Part shown: positions 12,242 through 24,294 of the stretch, in pieces
Layout: every line of letters starts with the position of its first letter
Position numbering within the stretch: position 1 is the stretch's first letter
Origin: Kitagawia praeruptora
Taxonomy: Eukaryota > Streptophyta > Magnoliopsida > Apiales > Apiaceae
Assembly: GCA_037693485.1 (NCBI GenBank)
Contig: CM075348.1
Span: 123,639,609-123,703,608, forward strand
Direction: 5' to 3'
Length of the DNA stretch: 64,000 nucleotides
The notes under the pieces: model-generated
What the model was told of the DNA's origin: nothing
Seen by the model: the letters and a program-made list of their open reading frames with translations, nothing else
Database searches by the model: none
Translations under genes and position numbers: made by a program

Positions 12242-12634
12242 ATGAATCGTTTCATGTTCTCATTCCACTCCTTCCTCTATTTAACACCTAAAGACTTGTC
12301 CACTATCTCTTTAACCATTCTTCTCTCCTGTAAACCAAAAGCTCTTCACAGAAAATATCTTAGCAAAGAGATGTCGAACCTTACCATTAAAGAAAAGAAT
12401 CTCCATCTCGTTGAGAAGAGAGATATCTTCAGTTATACTCGTGAAGAGTTAGATTCCTTCAACTGGGAAAGATAGCTTGAGACTTTGTGGTTGCAGATGG
12501 ATGCTGGTCTAGAAGAAATCGAGAAAGAAAAACCTGCAAAAGTGATTGACATCACTGCTGCTCTCCAAGCAACATTAACATGGCTTTCGTCTAAAACATC
12601 CTCATCCAACTCCATCAACCATTGTTAATGAATA
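12242..12634 (+). pseudogene. Small antisense gene-like cassette in the copia B spacer
   Basis: On the plus strand, antisense to B, an ATG at 12371 opens a hydrophilic ORF (MSNLTIKEKNLHLVEKRDIF) that meets a TAG at 12473. The same frame then continues LETLWLQMDAGLEEIEKEKP and reaches a TAA near 12625. A TATA-like 'ctatttaac' lies about 100 bp upstream, and a 3'-UTR-like AT-rich segment with an AATGAAAA motif follows near 12810. I do not recognise the protein (about 85 codons if the stop is ignored). Element F carries a small ORF at the matching place. It may be a cassette of these elements or chance; confidence is low. Confidence 0.35.
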
Positions 12635-12639
12635 TGTCA

Positions 12640-13117
12640 CCAAAAATAACCTTATCCCTATCAACTTCCACCCAAACAAAGTGGCAAAGATGGGATCTGG
12701 GATGGCTGCTAACAATGGAGTGGTTTGTACTTTATTTTCCTGTTGAATAGATTAGTAGATAGAGAACAAAAAAGATGTACTTTTTGAATGTAATCTCTTT
12801 CCTATTATCAATGAAAAAATTTGTTTCTCTAATCTTATTCATTGTATTCTGCATTGAACTTGTTCTTCAAATAATTAAATCAGAGACATAATCATGAAAA
12901 CTAATTAAAGTAATCACCTTATTAACAAGTTCAATAGTCACAAGTGTATCAAGAAAACAGAATAGAAAACAAAGTACTTAGATACTGAAATACATTACTG
13001 ATAAATGAAACGTCGCATCAGTATTCGATGTTTGACTAGAGTCAGGATTGACTTTTTCATCAGGATTCGAAATTCATCAGGATTTGACGAGTATCAATAT
13101 TTGATCTTTCTCTGTTC
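12640..13117. other. Copia B spacer between pol end and small cassette
   Basis: AT-rich, non-coding on both strands. It contains 'cagtattcg', 'catcagga' and 'atcaggat' repeats related to those in the B LTR (19190-19330). No further gene seen. Confidence 0.6.
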
Positions 13118-16100
13118 TCATAAACTATCATAGTTTATCATTCCTAGTTCATTCACCAACTTTGTAAACGTAGCTTCAGGAAGTGGCTTGGTGAATATAT
13201 CAGCTAGCTATTGATCAGTAGGAACAAAGTGTAGCTCAATTGTCCCTTCCATAACCTGCTCTCTTATAAAATGATATCTGATACTGATATGCTTAGTAAG
13301 AGAATGTTGTACTGGATTTCCTGTCATAGCAATAGCACTTTGGTTATCACAGTAAATAGGTATTTTTGAATATGACAAACCATAGTCCATTAGCTAATTT
13401 CTCATCCACATAATCTGAGCACAACAGCTTCCAGCAGCAATGTACTCAGCTTCTGCAGTTGATGTAGAGATAGACTTTTGCTTTTTACTAAACCAAGAAA
13501 CAAGTCTTCCTCTAAGAAACTGACAACTGCCTGAAGTACTTTTTCTGTCTATTTTGCAGCCTGCAAAATCAGCATCTGAGTAACCACATAAATTAAAATC
13601 AGACTCCCTAGCATACCAAATGCCAAGAGATGGGGTGCCTTTCAAGTATCTGAAAATCCTTTTGACTGCTATGAGATGTGGTTCTCTGGGATTTGCCTGA
13701 AATCTTGCACATAGACAGGTTGCATACATGATATCTGGTCTACTAGCAGTTAGATACAAGAGTGAACCAATCATACCTCTGTAGTTGGTTACATCTACCT
13801 CAGTACCTTGCTTAGGATGAAGCTTGGTAGCTGTAGCTATGAGAGTTGATGCAGTAGAGCTGTCTTGCATGTTAAACTTCTTCAATAGATTCTTTGTATA
13901 TTTTGACTGATTGATAAAAATCCCATCATCAGTTTGTTTAACTTGCAAACCTAAGAAACAACTCATCTCTCCCATCATGCTCATTTGATATCTATACTGC
14001 ATTAGCTTTGAAAACTTCTCACACAATTTGGAGTTAGTTGACCCAAAAATGATATCATCAACATAAATTTGAACTAATAGCAAATCCTTACCATGATTCA
14101 AATAAAACAAGGTTTTATCAATTGTACCTCTTTTGAATCCACTTTCTAGTAAGAATTGAGCCAATGTTTCATACCAGGCTCTTGGAGCTTGCTTTAGTCC
14201 ATAAAGTGCTTTATCCAGTCTGTAGACATAATCTGGATATTTTGAATCAACGAAGCCAGGAGGTTGTTCAACATAAACTTCCTCTTCTAATTCTCCGTTG
14301 AGAAAAGCACTTTTCACATCCATCTGGAAAACTTTGAATTTCTTATGAGCTGCATATGCTAGAAAGATTCTGATAGCTTCCAATCTTGCAACAGGAGCAA
14401 ATGTCTCATCATAGTCTATTCCTTCCTGTTGAGAATATCCCTTTGCAACTAGTCTTGCTTTATTTCTGATAATGGTGCCATATGAATCTGTCTTGTTTCT
14501 GAACACCCACTTTGTACCTACAATTGACCTTTCTTTTGGCCTTGGTACAAGCTTCCAGACTTCATTTCTTTCAAATTCATTTAGTTCTTCTTGCATAGCC
14601 ATAACCCAATCAGCATCTTTGAGTGCATCTTCAACTTTCTTAGGTTCCTCCTTTGATAGAAAGTTATGATAAAGACATTCATTCTAAGTTGCACTTCTGG
14701 TTCTTACACCTGCTTCAGGATTCCCAATAATTAAATGAGGAGTATGGCTTTTAGTCCATTTCCTTGCTGGTGGTAAATCATTCCTTGAATTTAATGCTTC
14801 CCCTGGATTGGTGTTATCTTCAAAAGAACTAGTATTGCTAGAAGCTCCCCCTGAGATATTACTATCTCTTTCTGATCTACTGTTAGAATTATCACTTGAA
14901 TCTGTTTCTGATGAATCCCCTCCTGATGTTTGATTTGTTTCAGTGTTGATGGTGTCTTGTTGTTGCTCCCCCTCAACATTTGCGTTACCATCAATAATTT
15001 GTGTTTCATCAGGAATGATTGGATCGTCAGTATTTGATGGAGTATCAGTATCTGACAAGGTTTCATCAGAATTCTTGGTAGCTTCATTTGCAAAAATCAA
15101 ATCATCATGTAAGTCTTCAGTTATTCCTGTAATCTTCTTATCATCGAAAGATACATTTATAGACTCCATGACTGTCTTTGTTCTTAGATTATAGACTTTA
15201 AAGGCCCTTGATGATGGATAGCCAATAAAGATGCCCTCATCAGCTTTAGTCTTAAATTTTCCAAGCTGTTCAGGATGAGGTCTTAGAACAAAGCACTTAT
15301 AGCCAAATACATGCAAATGCTTTAGACTTGGCTTCTTTTCCTTGATCATCTGATAAGGAGTTACACCATGTATGTTGATCAGTGTTATGTTCTGAGTGTA
15401 GCATGCTGTGTTGACTGCTTCTGCCCAGAAATATGTAGGTAGTTTAGCTTCCTCCAACATAGTTCTGCCAGCTTCAATAAGAGTTTTGTTCTTTCTTTCA
15501 ACCACTCCATTTTGTTGAGGTGTTCCTGGAGCAGAGAATTGTTGAACTATTCCTTTGTATTTGCAGAAATCTTCCATTGCTGAATTCTTGAATTCAGTTC
15601 CATTATCACTTTTTAAAATCTTGACTTTATACTTTGTGTCAGTCTCAATCAGTCTTACATGATCCAGAAGTATTTCAGCAGTTTCATCTTTTCTATGTAG
15701 AAAATACACCCAGGTAAATCTAGTATATTCATCAACAATAACTAGAGTGTACCTTTTCTTGCTGATGGACATTATATTGACTGGTCCAAATAAGTCAAGG
15801 TGGAGCATGTGATATGGTTCATCAATTGAGGATTCTGTTTTACTCTTAAATGATGTCTTTCTCTGTTTAGCTTTCTGACAAGCATCACAGAGTCCATCTG
15901 GAGTATACAGTACCTTTGGTAGTCCTCTTACCAAGTCTTTCTTTACCAACTCATTGATATTGTTGAAGTTGAGATGAGAAAGCTTCTTGTGCCAATTCCA
16001 ACTTTCATCTACAGAAGCTTTACTGATGAGACATGTAGAGAGTCCATCAGTATTGGTATAGATGTTGGCTTCATATATGTTACCATGTCTTTGACCAGTT

Positions 16101-16414
16101 AAAGCAACCTTCCCTGAAGTTTTGCTGATTACTTCAAAATGAGTATCATAGAAGTTGACATGATAACCTCTGTCTATGATTTGACTAACACTTAGCAAAT
16201 TGTGTTTGAGTCCTTTCACCAGAGCTACTTTTTTAACGATGACATTTCCAATGATTATATTGCCATATCCCAATGTTTGTCCAATGTTGCCATCTCCATA
16301 AGACACAGTTGGGCCAGCCTTTTCTTCAAATTCTGATAGCAAGGTTTTGTCTCCAGTCATGTGCACAGAACATCCACTGTCCATGACTAACACATTTTTC
16401 TTTTTACCCTGCAA
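13118..16414 (-). pseudogene. Copia element B pol (protease-integrase-RT-RNase H), interrupted by stops
   Basis: In order on the minus strand: aspartic protease VMDSGCSVHMTG; integrase zinc region (WHKKLSHLN...CDACQKAKQ); integrase core with D in LDLFGPV, D in SDNGTEF and E in NGVVERKN; RT from WKLVPRPK to the catalytic YVDDIIFGS; copia RNase H with [22 protein letters not shown] and CDNQSAI. The C-terminus ([13 protein letters not shown]...ELGM) ends near 13118. Domain order protease-integrase-RT-RH is diagnostic of Ty1/copia. TAG stops interrupt the frame at 14684, 13394 and 13208, each where Gln is expected from the family. No frameshift was seen in the rest. All catalytic residues remain, so the copy is old enough to be broken but well preserved. 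Confidence 0.92.
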
Positions 16415-16452
16415 TCAGAACCACAAAGAACTCAGTTAGAATTTTTAAGAAC

Positions 16453-18765
16453 CTACACTTGTTGGGTTCTCTTTACATGCAGCTTAACATTTTTAGCAAC
16501 AGAAGACTTTTTAGCAAAAACAGCTTCTTCAGGATTGATTCCATCAGAATTTGCCCTGTTCTTATCAGATATTACAAATGCATGCTTAGAATTCAAATTC
16601 TTTGTTTTACCATAATTTGTACTTTTATTAAATTTAGGCAAAGGCTCATAATAATTATAGTACAAATTATGATATTCTTCACACATGTAAATCGAATGCC
16701 ATTTACTGGCATAGTGGAAACAAGGATTCTGTGATTTATAAAATACTGATTTATTCCTAATGTCAGATTTAGGAACTACAATAGCCTTCTTTTTACTCCT
16801 CCTGCAATCAATAGCAAGATGATTAGAGTTACCACAGTTAAAATATACTTTCCTTGGTGTATTTGGAATATACTTATAATCATTCTCCTTGTTTATTCCA
16901 ACTTTACCATTCCTGTTTCTTTTGACAGTTGGGACTTTCTTCCTATCTGTCACTTGACAGATTTTGTCCCTCAATTGTTTCTTAGACAAAAGACCTACAT
17001 TTTTGTTCTTGACAGTTCTAGTCTCATAATAATGTGTAGAAGTGGATCCTATTTCTAAAGTAGATTTGGGATTTTCTGGATACACATAATTAACAGGTTT
17101 TAACTTAGTTTTAGTACTGTCTGTAACATATATGTAGGTTTTTGGATTTGTTGACTCATTAACAACAACTCTTCCTGGTTTTGTTGTTTCATTAGTAACA
17201 ACCTTACCCTTATTCTTTTTCTCATTCTCTGGATTATATCCTAGACATTCTTTCCAATTTTTATCCGTGATAATATCATGAGTTTTCTTTCCAGAGTGTG
17301 TCCAGGTTCTGAGTTTTTCTTTAGCATCCTCAAGTTCTTTTTCAAGTTCAGTACATTTAAACTCCATCTCTAATTTCATGTGTTTAGCATTATCACATTC
17401 TGCTTGTACCTCATGCAAGAAAAGTAACTCAGATTCTAGATGATCATTTCTATTAGCCATCTCTGCCATTTCAGATTTTATTCTAGTATTTTCAAGAGTC
17501 TGACTCCTAAAGCTAATATGCAGAGATTTTAGAAATGATCTTAACTCAGAGACACTATTAGTATCAAAATCAAACAAAGTTTCAGATACCTTATTTTCAG
17601 TAGCAGTAGTCTCATCAGTATTAGCCATCAAAGCATAATTCACTTTCTCTTCTTCGGAGTCAGATGATGAGTCCATCCAATCCTTTCTTGATGAGATGAG
17701 AGCTTTAGATTTGGTCTTCTTGCACTCAGTTGCAAAGTGACCCATTCCATCACAGTTGTAGCATCTGACTTTTGACTTGTCAAATTTGCTGCTTTTGTCT
17801 TCTTTTTTCTTGTACCTGTCTTTGTCAGCATTGAAGGTTTTCTTCTTGAACTTCCTTTGCTTCCTAGCCTTTCTGAACTTCATCTTCTTGAAGCCTTTAA
17901 CTATCATAGCAACCATCTCCATCATGTCAAAATCAGTGGAGTCATCATCAGTATCAGAATTAGACTTAGCATCAGTATCTAACGATGAGTCATCAGGAAT
18001 TGACTCTGCAACTCTACTTTTCCTGCTAGAAACCTCCTCAGCTTTTCCCTTTGATTTTGATTCCACATTCAAAGCAACAGACTTTGCCTTGACATTCTTC
18101 TTGTTCTTTCTCTGTTGAACCTCAAGATCATAGGTTCTCAACATTTCATAGACTTCATCAAGAGACAGCATCTTCAGATCATACTGATGCCTAATGATTG
18201 AAGCTTGAGTATCCCACTCCTTAGTCAGAGCTCTTAGAAATTTGGTATTTGAATCCTCTGGATCATACTCTTTGCCAACAAGAGATAGATTGTTCAGCAG
18301 TGTTAGAAATCTATCATACATATCAGTGAGGCTTTCATCAGATTTAGCATCAAACTATTCATACTCCTGAATCAACAGAGCCCTTCTGTTTCTTTTGATA
18401 GATTCAGTGCCTTGGCATTGAGTTTCCAAGGTATCCCAAATTTCCTTAGCAGTCTTGCATGCTATTACCATGTTTTACATGACATTATCAAGACTGTTAT
18501 GCAAAATATTCTTTACCTTTGCATCTTTAAGCACTTGAGCCTTTTCCTCTGGAGTCCATTTACTCTTTTCCTTCATGACATAATGTTCTGGAACTGTATC
18601 TGTTCGACCAACCAAAGTTGTTGGCATAAAAGGACCATCATTAATCCTATCAAGATAGTCTAGATCAGTTGCTTCTAGATATATCAACATTTTCACCTTC
18701 CATGTTGGATACTCAGTTTTCTTGAGAATGGGAATCTTGATACTTTCATACTTGCTTGTCGACAT
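16453..18765 (-). pseudogene. Copia element B gag with two in-frame stops
   Basis: It starts at ATG 18765 (MSTSKYESIKIPILKKTEYP), 36 bp inside the PBS, and would be about 770 residues. Features in order: Copia gag N-terminus (TWKVKMLIYLEATD), UBN2-like region, acidic stretch, zinc knuckle CYNCDGMGHFATEC, coiled coil (ESELLFLHEVQAECDNAKHM), a second partial knuckle FNCGNSNHLAIDC, and a degenerate Cys/His stretch. Stops TAA at 18475 and TAG at 18355 break it; both positions expect Gln. The long C-terminal coiled coil and second knuckle are typical of SIRE/Maximus gags. The pol frame follows 38 bp later in another frame. Confidence 0.88.
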
Positions 18766-18800
18766 CTTCAGATCGTTTCTGATTAAAATTAATCAGTTCG

Positions 18801-18811
18801 CTCTGATACCA
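18801..18811 (-). other. Primer-binding site of copia B
   Basis: Minus strand TGGTATCAGAG, initiator tRNA-Met type, 2 bp from the LTR edge at 18814. It identifies that LTR as the 5' LTR. Confidence 0.9.
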
Positions 18812-18813
18812 AT

Positions 18814-19334
18814 TGTTGCCCAGTAATTAACAATTGTAGAAGGGGGGTTGAATACAATTGTATAAGATTTTCGACTTAAACAGTTATAACACAAGTATGA
18901 ATCAATAACAGCTTTATCAACTCTGATATAAAACTGTTACAAACTCTCTTAAGAAATCCTTATGTTCTTAAGAGCTGCTAGGTTACAAGATAACTCGTGT
19001 AAAACAACTACTATTATGTAAAACCTAAACTGTGTTTATATAACATACACAGCTACACTATCAATTACAAGATATTCTAAATCAATTACATATTACTCTG
19101 AATGCATATCTTGTATGATAGCTGCCTTCCTACAAATTAGGAACCGATATATCAATCTTCCTTGATCTCTGGTCTGATGAGAATCTTCACGTAATCCTGA
19201 TAAGCTTCTAATCCTGATGATACCTTCATACTGATGTTGTATTACTGATGACGTCAGCATCAGTATCTGATCAATAACAGTCAAGATCCTGATATCACTT
19301 GAATCAATATCTAACAGACTCTGCTGCATCCACA
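18814..19334 (-). mobile_element. 5' LTR of copia element B
   Basis: A 521-bp TG...CA unit (plus-strand ends TGTTGCCCAG and ATCCACA). TATA-like 'tttatataacata' lies in the middle, and 'catcagga/atcctgat' repeats fill the distal part. It interrupts a Tat-like gag 92 bp after that gag's ATG (19426), so B inserted there. The B 3' LTR is not in the window; the B 3' end was lost beyond the element A insertion, so no target duplication can be checked. Confidence 0.85.
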
Positions 19335-19426
19335 AATTTTATCAAGCTGATTTCTTGGTTGTAATTAATTTGTCTTGACTGCGTTTGTATAAAGCCTTCC
19401 CCTTCCTTGTGTTTCTTGTCAGCCAT
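19335..19426 (-). pseudogene. Start of a Tat-like gag, truncated by copia B
   Basis: ATG at 19426, 34 bp inside a Tat-type PBS, opens a frame MADKKHKEGEGFIQTQSRQI that runs straight into the copia B LTR. It differs from the N-terminus of element D gag (MARQISYQTPIRTYNPFG), so it belongs to another subfamily or to a recombinant. Confidence 0.6.
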
Positions 19427-19460
19427 GGAGAATTATAGGTTTAAAATATTCTCTAAACGA

Positions 19461-19480
19461 TTCCCACAGACGGCGCCAAA
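19461..19480 (-). other. Tat-type primer-binding site
   Basis: Minus strand TTTGGCGCCGTCTGTGGGAA directly adjoins the LTR at 19481. This is the usual PBS form of Tat/Retand gypsy elements (established knowledge). It is intact here, whereas the D copy at 45309-45328 has GGCACC in place of GGCGCC. Confidence 0.85.
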
Positions 19481-20019
19481 TGTTGAATCCAATTTTCGTC
19501 AAGGACTTAGCTCCAAGATTAGATTTATAATCGGGTATTCGGATAGAGATAGTAAGAAGGGTTTTAAGAAAACAATTAGGGTTTTAGATATTTGGGGTTG
19601 CTCTTGAGAGTAATTCTCTATGAGGTTAGAGTTTTTTCGATCCCTTCTCAAGGTGCCTACGTATCCTTTTATAAGGAATAAAGCCCATGTAGTTCTTTTT
19701 CGTATTGATCTTTGTTTAGGCCCATTCTCCTATTCTTTAGGAGCAAGTTACCTATTCATGGTAAGTTGCTCGTATATTCGATCCATAATAATATTAGGTT
19801 TCTTATAGTCGAAGACTGATGACATCATTGTTGAACCGCCATAATATCCTAATCATGCTTTTTTAGAAAGTCCAATGGATCATTAGTCATTGGACTCAAG
19901 AGACGGTCCAATAAACACAATATCTTAATCATACTTGTTTACAAGGTCCAATGGGTCATTGACCACTGAGCTCAAGAGACGATCCATAAATTTTTCCAAG
20001 TATGCTTCTAGTATCAACA
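19481..20019 (-). mobile_element. Tat-like LTR flanked by a PBS on one side and a PPT on the other
   Basis: A 539-bp unit (plus-strand ends TGTTGAATCC and AGTATCAACA). Much of it aligns with the D 5' LTR at 45329-45689 ('tcccttctcaag.tgcctacg', 'ccttttataaggaat', 'ctattctttagga'), but it carries about 180 bp more, including a 76-bp direct duplication starting at 19843 and 19919. Immediately right, minus strand AATATTGGGGACT (20020-20032) looks like a polypurine tract, marking it as the 3' LTR of what lies to the right (element D region). Immediately left is a PBS with gag, marking it also as a 5' LTR. Confidence 0.75.
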
Positions 20020-20032
20020 AGTCCCCAATATT

Positions 20033-21271
20033 TATCGGAGTCAAAGACTTCGAAAAATATTAAAAATATTATTTTCAACCTTCGAATTTTTCTTCCTTTT
20101 TTTGAGCTTTGGTCTTGCACAATACCGACAGAGTCTTCGGTCTTCAGTAAGATGAATCGAACACTTTTTAAAACCAATGACTTGAGCATATTTATTGAAA
20201 AATATAACTCATCTAATCAAGGCTTTATTTAATATTTTCTGGACCCCACAGTAAGCACCTGTGTGACTTGATTTGATATAATCAAATCCTTAGGCTTCCA
20301 TTTTGTATTTGCTGAACCGACCACGTTAATTTTTTTTTAACTCCGTGTAGCGAGCCAATTCTTTTTTGAATTCCTTTTCTAATCTTCTGGGGTCCACGTC
20401 AATAACACTTCTCTCCTTAGTCAATTAGCTTCACGTGATGTACTCCTCTGTACATATCAATTTGGTGATGTATCTTTTTTTTTTTGAACAAATCTCTCAA
20501 ATAAAAAATTGTTGTGGGTTCCACCTTTTTACTTTACCAAATCAATAATAATACACAAAATATTCTCGGTTTAAAATTCACAGTACGTGAAAGGCGATTT
20601 CAGTCTGGCTTGAGAAGAAATTCCGGCGAGCCTGTTCAGGATCAATCGAACCATTTTGCTTTTTGTTTTCACTAAATTAGTGAAAAGTAAGTTTCTTCTT
20701 CCCTCTCCTTTGTAGGCATTATTAATCGTCATACTCACTTGATTTTTGAGATTTGGCTATGATATATCTTGCTTTAAATATGAAATTCTCTGGCAACGAT
20801 TACACATACCTCCTGATTTTTTGATGGTGCTTGTGTAACTTTTGACCTATTTGAGAAGCTTTTCAATTGAATGAACATATATGAATGTGCTCTTTACCGA
20901 TTCTGTGATTCATTACAAATGATTTCTCGGTAGAATTATGTAGTCCCCTGTTTACTTTACACTTTTCCTGACGTATCCTCATGCTACAATAGTAGGAAAA
21001 TTCCATGCCTCGCATATTTGTTGTTTCCCCAATTCTTTGATAATGTATTTTAAATAATCGATCGATTAACCAAGATACCCATGGCTAAGTATAAGACCGA
21101 TCAGTTAACCAAGATACCAATGACTATTTGGTTGTCTCAAGTAACCATCAGTGGGGTTGTCCCGAGCGTATATACATAAAATTCACTTTTCAAAAAATAA
21201 AAATTATGTATGTAGTCGTACCTTTATATATGCTCGGGCAACACTAACCCACTCCTTTGTTTTGTTTTTCA
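20033..21271 (+). other. 3' untranslated region of element D / leader of the antisense gene
   Basis: No coding sequence. On the plus strand it could hold the promoter and a non-coding first exon of the antisense gene. A donor-like AAAAG|TAAGTTTC occurs near 20689, and an acceptor TTTTTCAG at 21264-21271 directly precedes the ATG. 'cgatcgattaaccaagataccca' and 'gaccgatcagttaaccaagatacca' (21058-21120) form a short imperfect duplication. Confidence 0.4.
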
Positions 21272-23197
21272 GATGTCTTCTATGCATTCTTCTTCTCATG
21301 AAGATGACACTCATGAGAGTAATGATTCAGAGATGACAGGGTCTCATGACTCCGATGAATTCGAAACGAACAGTAACCTCTTTAATAAGCCTAGAAATTT
21401 TCCTACTGCTAATCATCCTAGTGTTATGAAAGACGAACAGATTAATGAACTTCATGCTCTTTTTATGATCCCAAAAGAGTATTATTATCATTTGCCTCGT
21501 CCAAATTATAAGATTTTTGAGACTGTTGTTTGGCGCAAAGAAGTTGGAATAGGATTGTCAATGGCTGCGTTTGAATGTGGTCTTCGGATACCTCTTCACC
21601 CTTTTATACCCTTAATACTCGGGAAGTGTGGCATTGGGTTTGGACAACTTATGCCCAGTAGCTTTTTGCACATCAACTCATTCATCAGTCGATGTGTTAG
21701 TCGAAGAGTAAGAATGAATGTAAATGTCTTCTTTAATCACTATCAGTTGGTAACGTCTTCCAAGCATAGTGGTTTTTATACGATCGATAAGAGGATTGCT
21801 AGTCAAGAGTGGGCTAAAATTAATACAAACATCAAGAAATGTCATGAGGAATGGTTTTATCTCATTGGCCCGGGGTTAGAAGAATTTTCCCATTGGAGAA
21901 ATGTAAAAGATCCGAAATTTGATCCTCCAAAATTAAGCATCCCAGAAGAGGAAATATATGATGAGCTCTTAAAAGTGGATGACAAAATAAGGATTATTCC
22001 CTCTAGTGAACTTCGAGATGAAGAATTCCTATTAAGAATCAAAGGTATATCTCAATGACACTTTAGTAGCTTTATAAACCAATGAGTCATTAGTATTCCA
22101 GCAATTCAATCGATTAAGTGTATCACTTATATGCATTGGTTGATGCTTTTAGATTCATATCTTTAAGTAATATGATTCACAATGTCTTTCCTTTAGCATC
22201 ACTCATATTGTGATATATTACTTTCATCATCTAATTATTGACCTTGACTTGTTTATTCTTTGCAGTGCCTTGTCGAGAAGCCGATAAAGCAGAGATCAAC
22301 AGGAGACTTCGGGAGAAGAACGCGGCTGTGAATGCTCGTAAAAAGAAAGGAAAAGTCATGAAACCTACTGAATCTTCATCAGCTGTGCCAAAGACTCCTC
22401 AAGAAGAGGTTCCAAAGGGTTCTTCTGCACATGTCAAACGTCATCACATCACAGATACTGATGCAATGATTATTTATGATGAGCCTGTTAACAAGAAAAC
22501 GAAGGAAGATGATGTTTCCTTTGTTCCAAATTTTATTGAGAACTCTATTGTCGTAGCTTTTGCAGCTTCAGTCTCTTTTGGGCAAAATGCTAGCTCTCTC
22601 CTTGTTAGCTTTGAAGATCAAGACACGCTTGTTCGCTTCACTGGTTCAGCTTGTGGTAATCAGTCAGTTGCTCACATAACTCAGGAATCCAAATATTTTA
22701 ATGCTTTTGTAGCTTCACATGTGCCACTTTTACAAATCACTAACCATTTATTGTAGGCTTTGAAATGGGCATCAGCACAAGTTGCTAAGACCGAACTGTA
22801 TGAGAGGCAGATTACCAAGCTAGAGAAAGAGGTTGCTGATACTAAGAAGCGTGCCAATGAGTACCTCATGAAGCTTTCTAATGTTGAGAACAAGGCAAAT
22901 GAGGCCAAGAAAAAGTTGAAAGTTGCTGAAGATGAGATTATTTCTCTGAGAAAGACTCTTGCAGATCAAGGCGAAGACATGAGGATCGCAAATGATGCTA
23001 AAGCAGAAGCACAACTTTATTGGTATGCGGAGGGCCTTAAAGATCGTCTTGAGGCCGTGAAGAATGCCGGTCTTAATCATAGACTTTGCTATATAGATGG
23101 GGTGGATGTTCTTTCAGACGATGAGGAAGCTATAATTGCCAAAGAGCAAGATAATGATGGTCTCAATAATAACCCCGATCATTCTGGAGAGAACTGA
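21272..23197 (+). CDS. Antisense extra gene of Tat-like element D (Transposase_28 / putative gypsy-type family), spliced
   Basis: Exon-like ORF 21273-22044 starts MSSMHSSSHEDDTHESNDSE, then has a domain resembling plant 'putative gypsy type transposon' proteins (Pfam PF04195): ECGLRIPLHPFIPLILGKCG, MPSSFLHINSFI, SGFYTIDKR. AAAG|GTATAT near 22044 and TTTGCAG near 22265 make a ~220-bp intron that joins in frame to VPCREADKAEINRRLREKNA. A third block (about 22757-23197, after a TTATTGTAG acceptor) is a long coiled coil (ITKLEKEVADTKKRANEYLM) with an acidic tail. The last intron's donor is unclear (perhaps near 22654), so the gene may be broken. Genes antisense to the element between pol and the 3' LTR are known in Tat/Retand elements. 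The function is unknown. Confidence 0.6.
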
Positions 23198-23780
23198 AGC
23201 GTACTTAAATAATTGCTTGCATTTTCCGAGACTTGATGCACTTTGATAGACATTTTAATGCGTTCAAACTTGTTCTTTTGCTAAGATCTTTGAACTATGT
23301 AGTTATTATCCACTTTTGAACTTGTAACCTTCGAGCACATATATATTCAGTCGCTTTCACTATATCACTTTCTTCTAAAATATATTGTCCATGCCTTGCT
23401 AATTCCGAGCTAGTCTTTGGAGATAATATATAACATGCTGGTACATTGACATTAGTAATACTTGAAAATAACATGTATGGAGTTGACAAATACCTTGCAT
23501 GAATACCTTGCATGCTTTAGAATATTTTCAAGCTCTTTCATGAACATTGGATCTTGCATGACTTGACCCATCAGTTATCGTCATTTTAACTCAATGGTTA
23601 AGTATTCACTGTACACTCCATTGGATTTTTGTGTGTGACTTTGAACAATCATAGCACTAAACGCATTTTTTCGGTTCAACTTCTGCATCCAATCCTCAAA
23701 AGTCCATACAAGTACCCTTGGTTCGGATTATGCAGCGATGAGATATACTCTGTGAACTACAAAATGTTAAATTTAAAAAA
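23198..23780. other. Non-coding part of the element D 3' region
   Basis: AT-rich, no ORF with family features on either strand. It separates the antisense gene from the duplicated pol fragment. Confidence 0.5.
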
Positions 23781-24291
23781 CTGTAAATCACCACTTTCTC
23801 ATCTCCCAACTTTAAAAGTTGGCGGGTGAACCATCATAGATTCGCACTGAAGCGTATATACGGCCCAATTATAGAGCGACATGATATTTTTCTGTAGATA
23901 ATCGTGAATCGGCGTCATCCAATTCCTAATTTGGCTGATCAAGTTAACTCCGATACGCTCAACTGATGGCTGATGAAGCTCTGTCATGTAAATTGCTCCA
24001 TCAAGAGATGTCTTATTAGCAGAAGCTAAGCGTGATAAAGCATCGGCTCTACCATTGTCTTCTCTAGGTATTCCAATGAGGTCAAACGATGTGAATTCTT
24101 TGGCCAAATTTCTGATTTTCATTGCATATGCCTTCAACCTTTCCTCTTTTCGATCATATTCTCCAGAAAAATGTTTAACAACAAGTTATGAATCACTATA
24201 GACCTGTAAATCACCACTTTCTCATCTCCCAACTTTAAAAGTTGGCGGGTGAACCATCATAGCTTCGCACTGAAGCGTATATCCGGCCCTA
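23781..24291 (-). repeat. Duplicated pol fragment between two copies of an ~86-bp repeat
   Basis: 23880-24207 repeats, in the same orientation, the RNase H/integrase-linker part of D pol at 26071-26406 (IGIPREDNGRADALSRLAS and flanks), with scattered substitutions. It is framed by two ~86-bp direct repeats (23781-23866 and 24204-24289) starting CTGTAAATCACCACTTTCTC. Each contains the perfect 17-bp palindrome CCAACTTTAAAAGTTGG (23806-23822 and 24229-24245). The duplicate ends where pol sequence meets the repeat ('gacctgtaaat'), suggesting template switching during reverse transcription. Confidence 0.8.
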
Positions 24292-24294
24292 TAT

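Noticed and set aside
16414..16455. Programmed frameshift between gag and pol in the copia elements (pol is in the -1 frame in both B and F)
   Set aside because: Aligning the conserved 'acccaaca' near the gag end shows different spacing to the protease in B and F, and no canonical slippery heptamer is present, so the shared offset is probably coincidence or decay.
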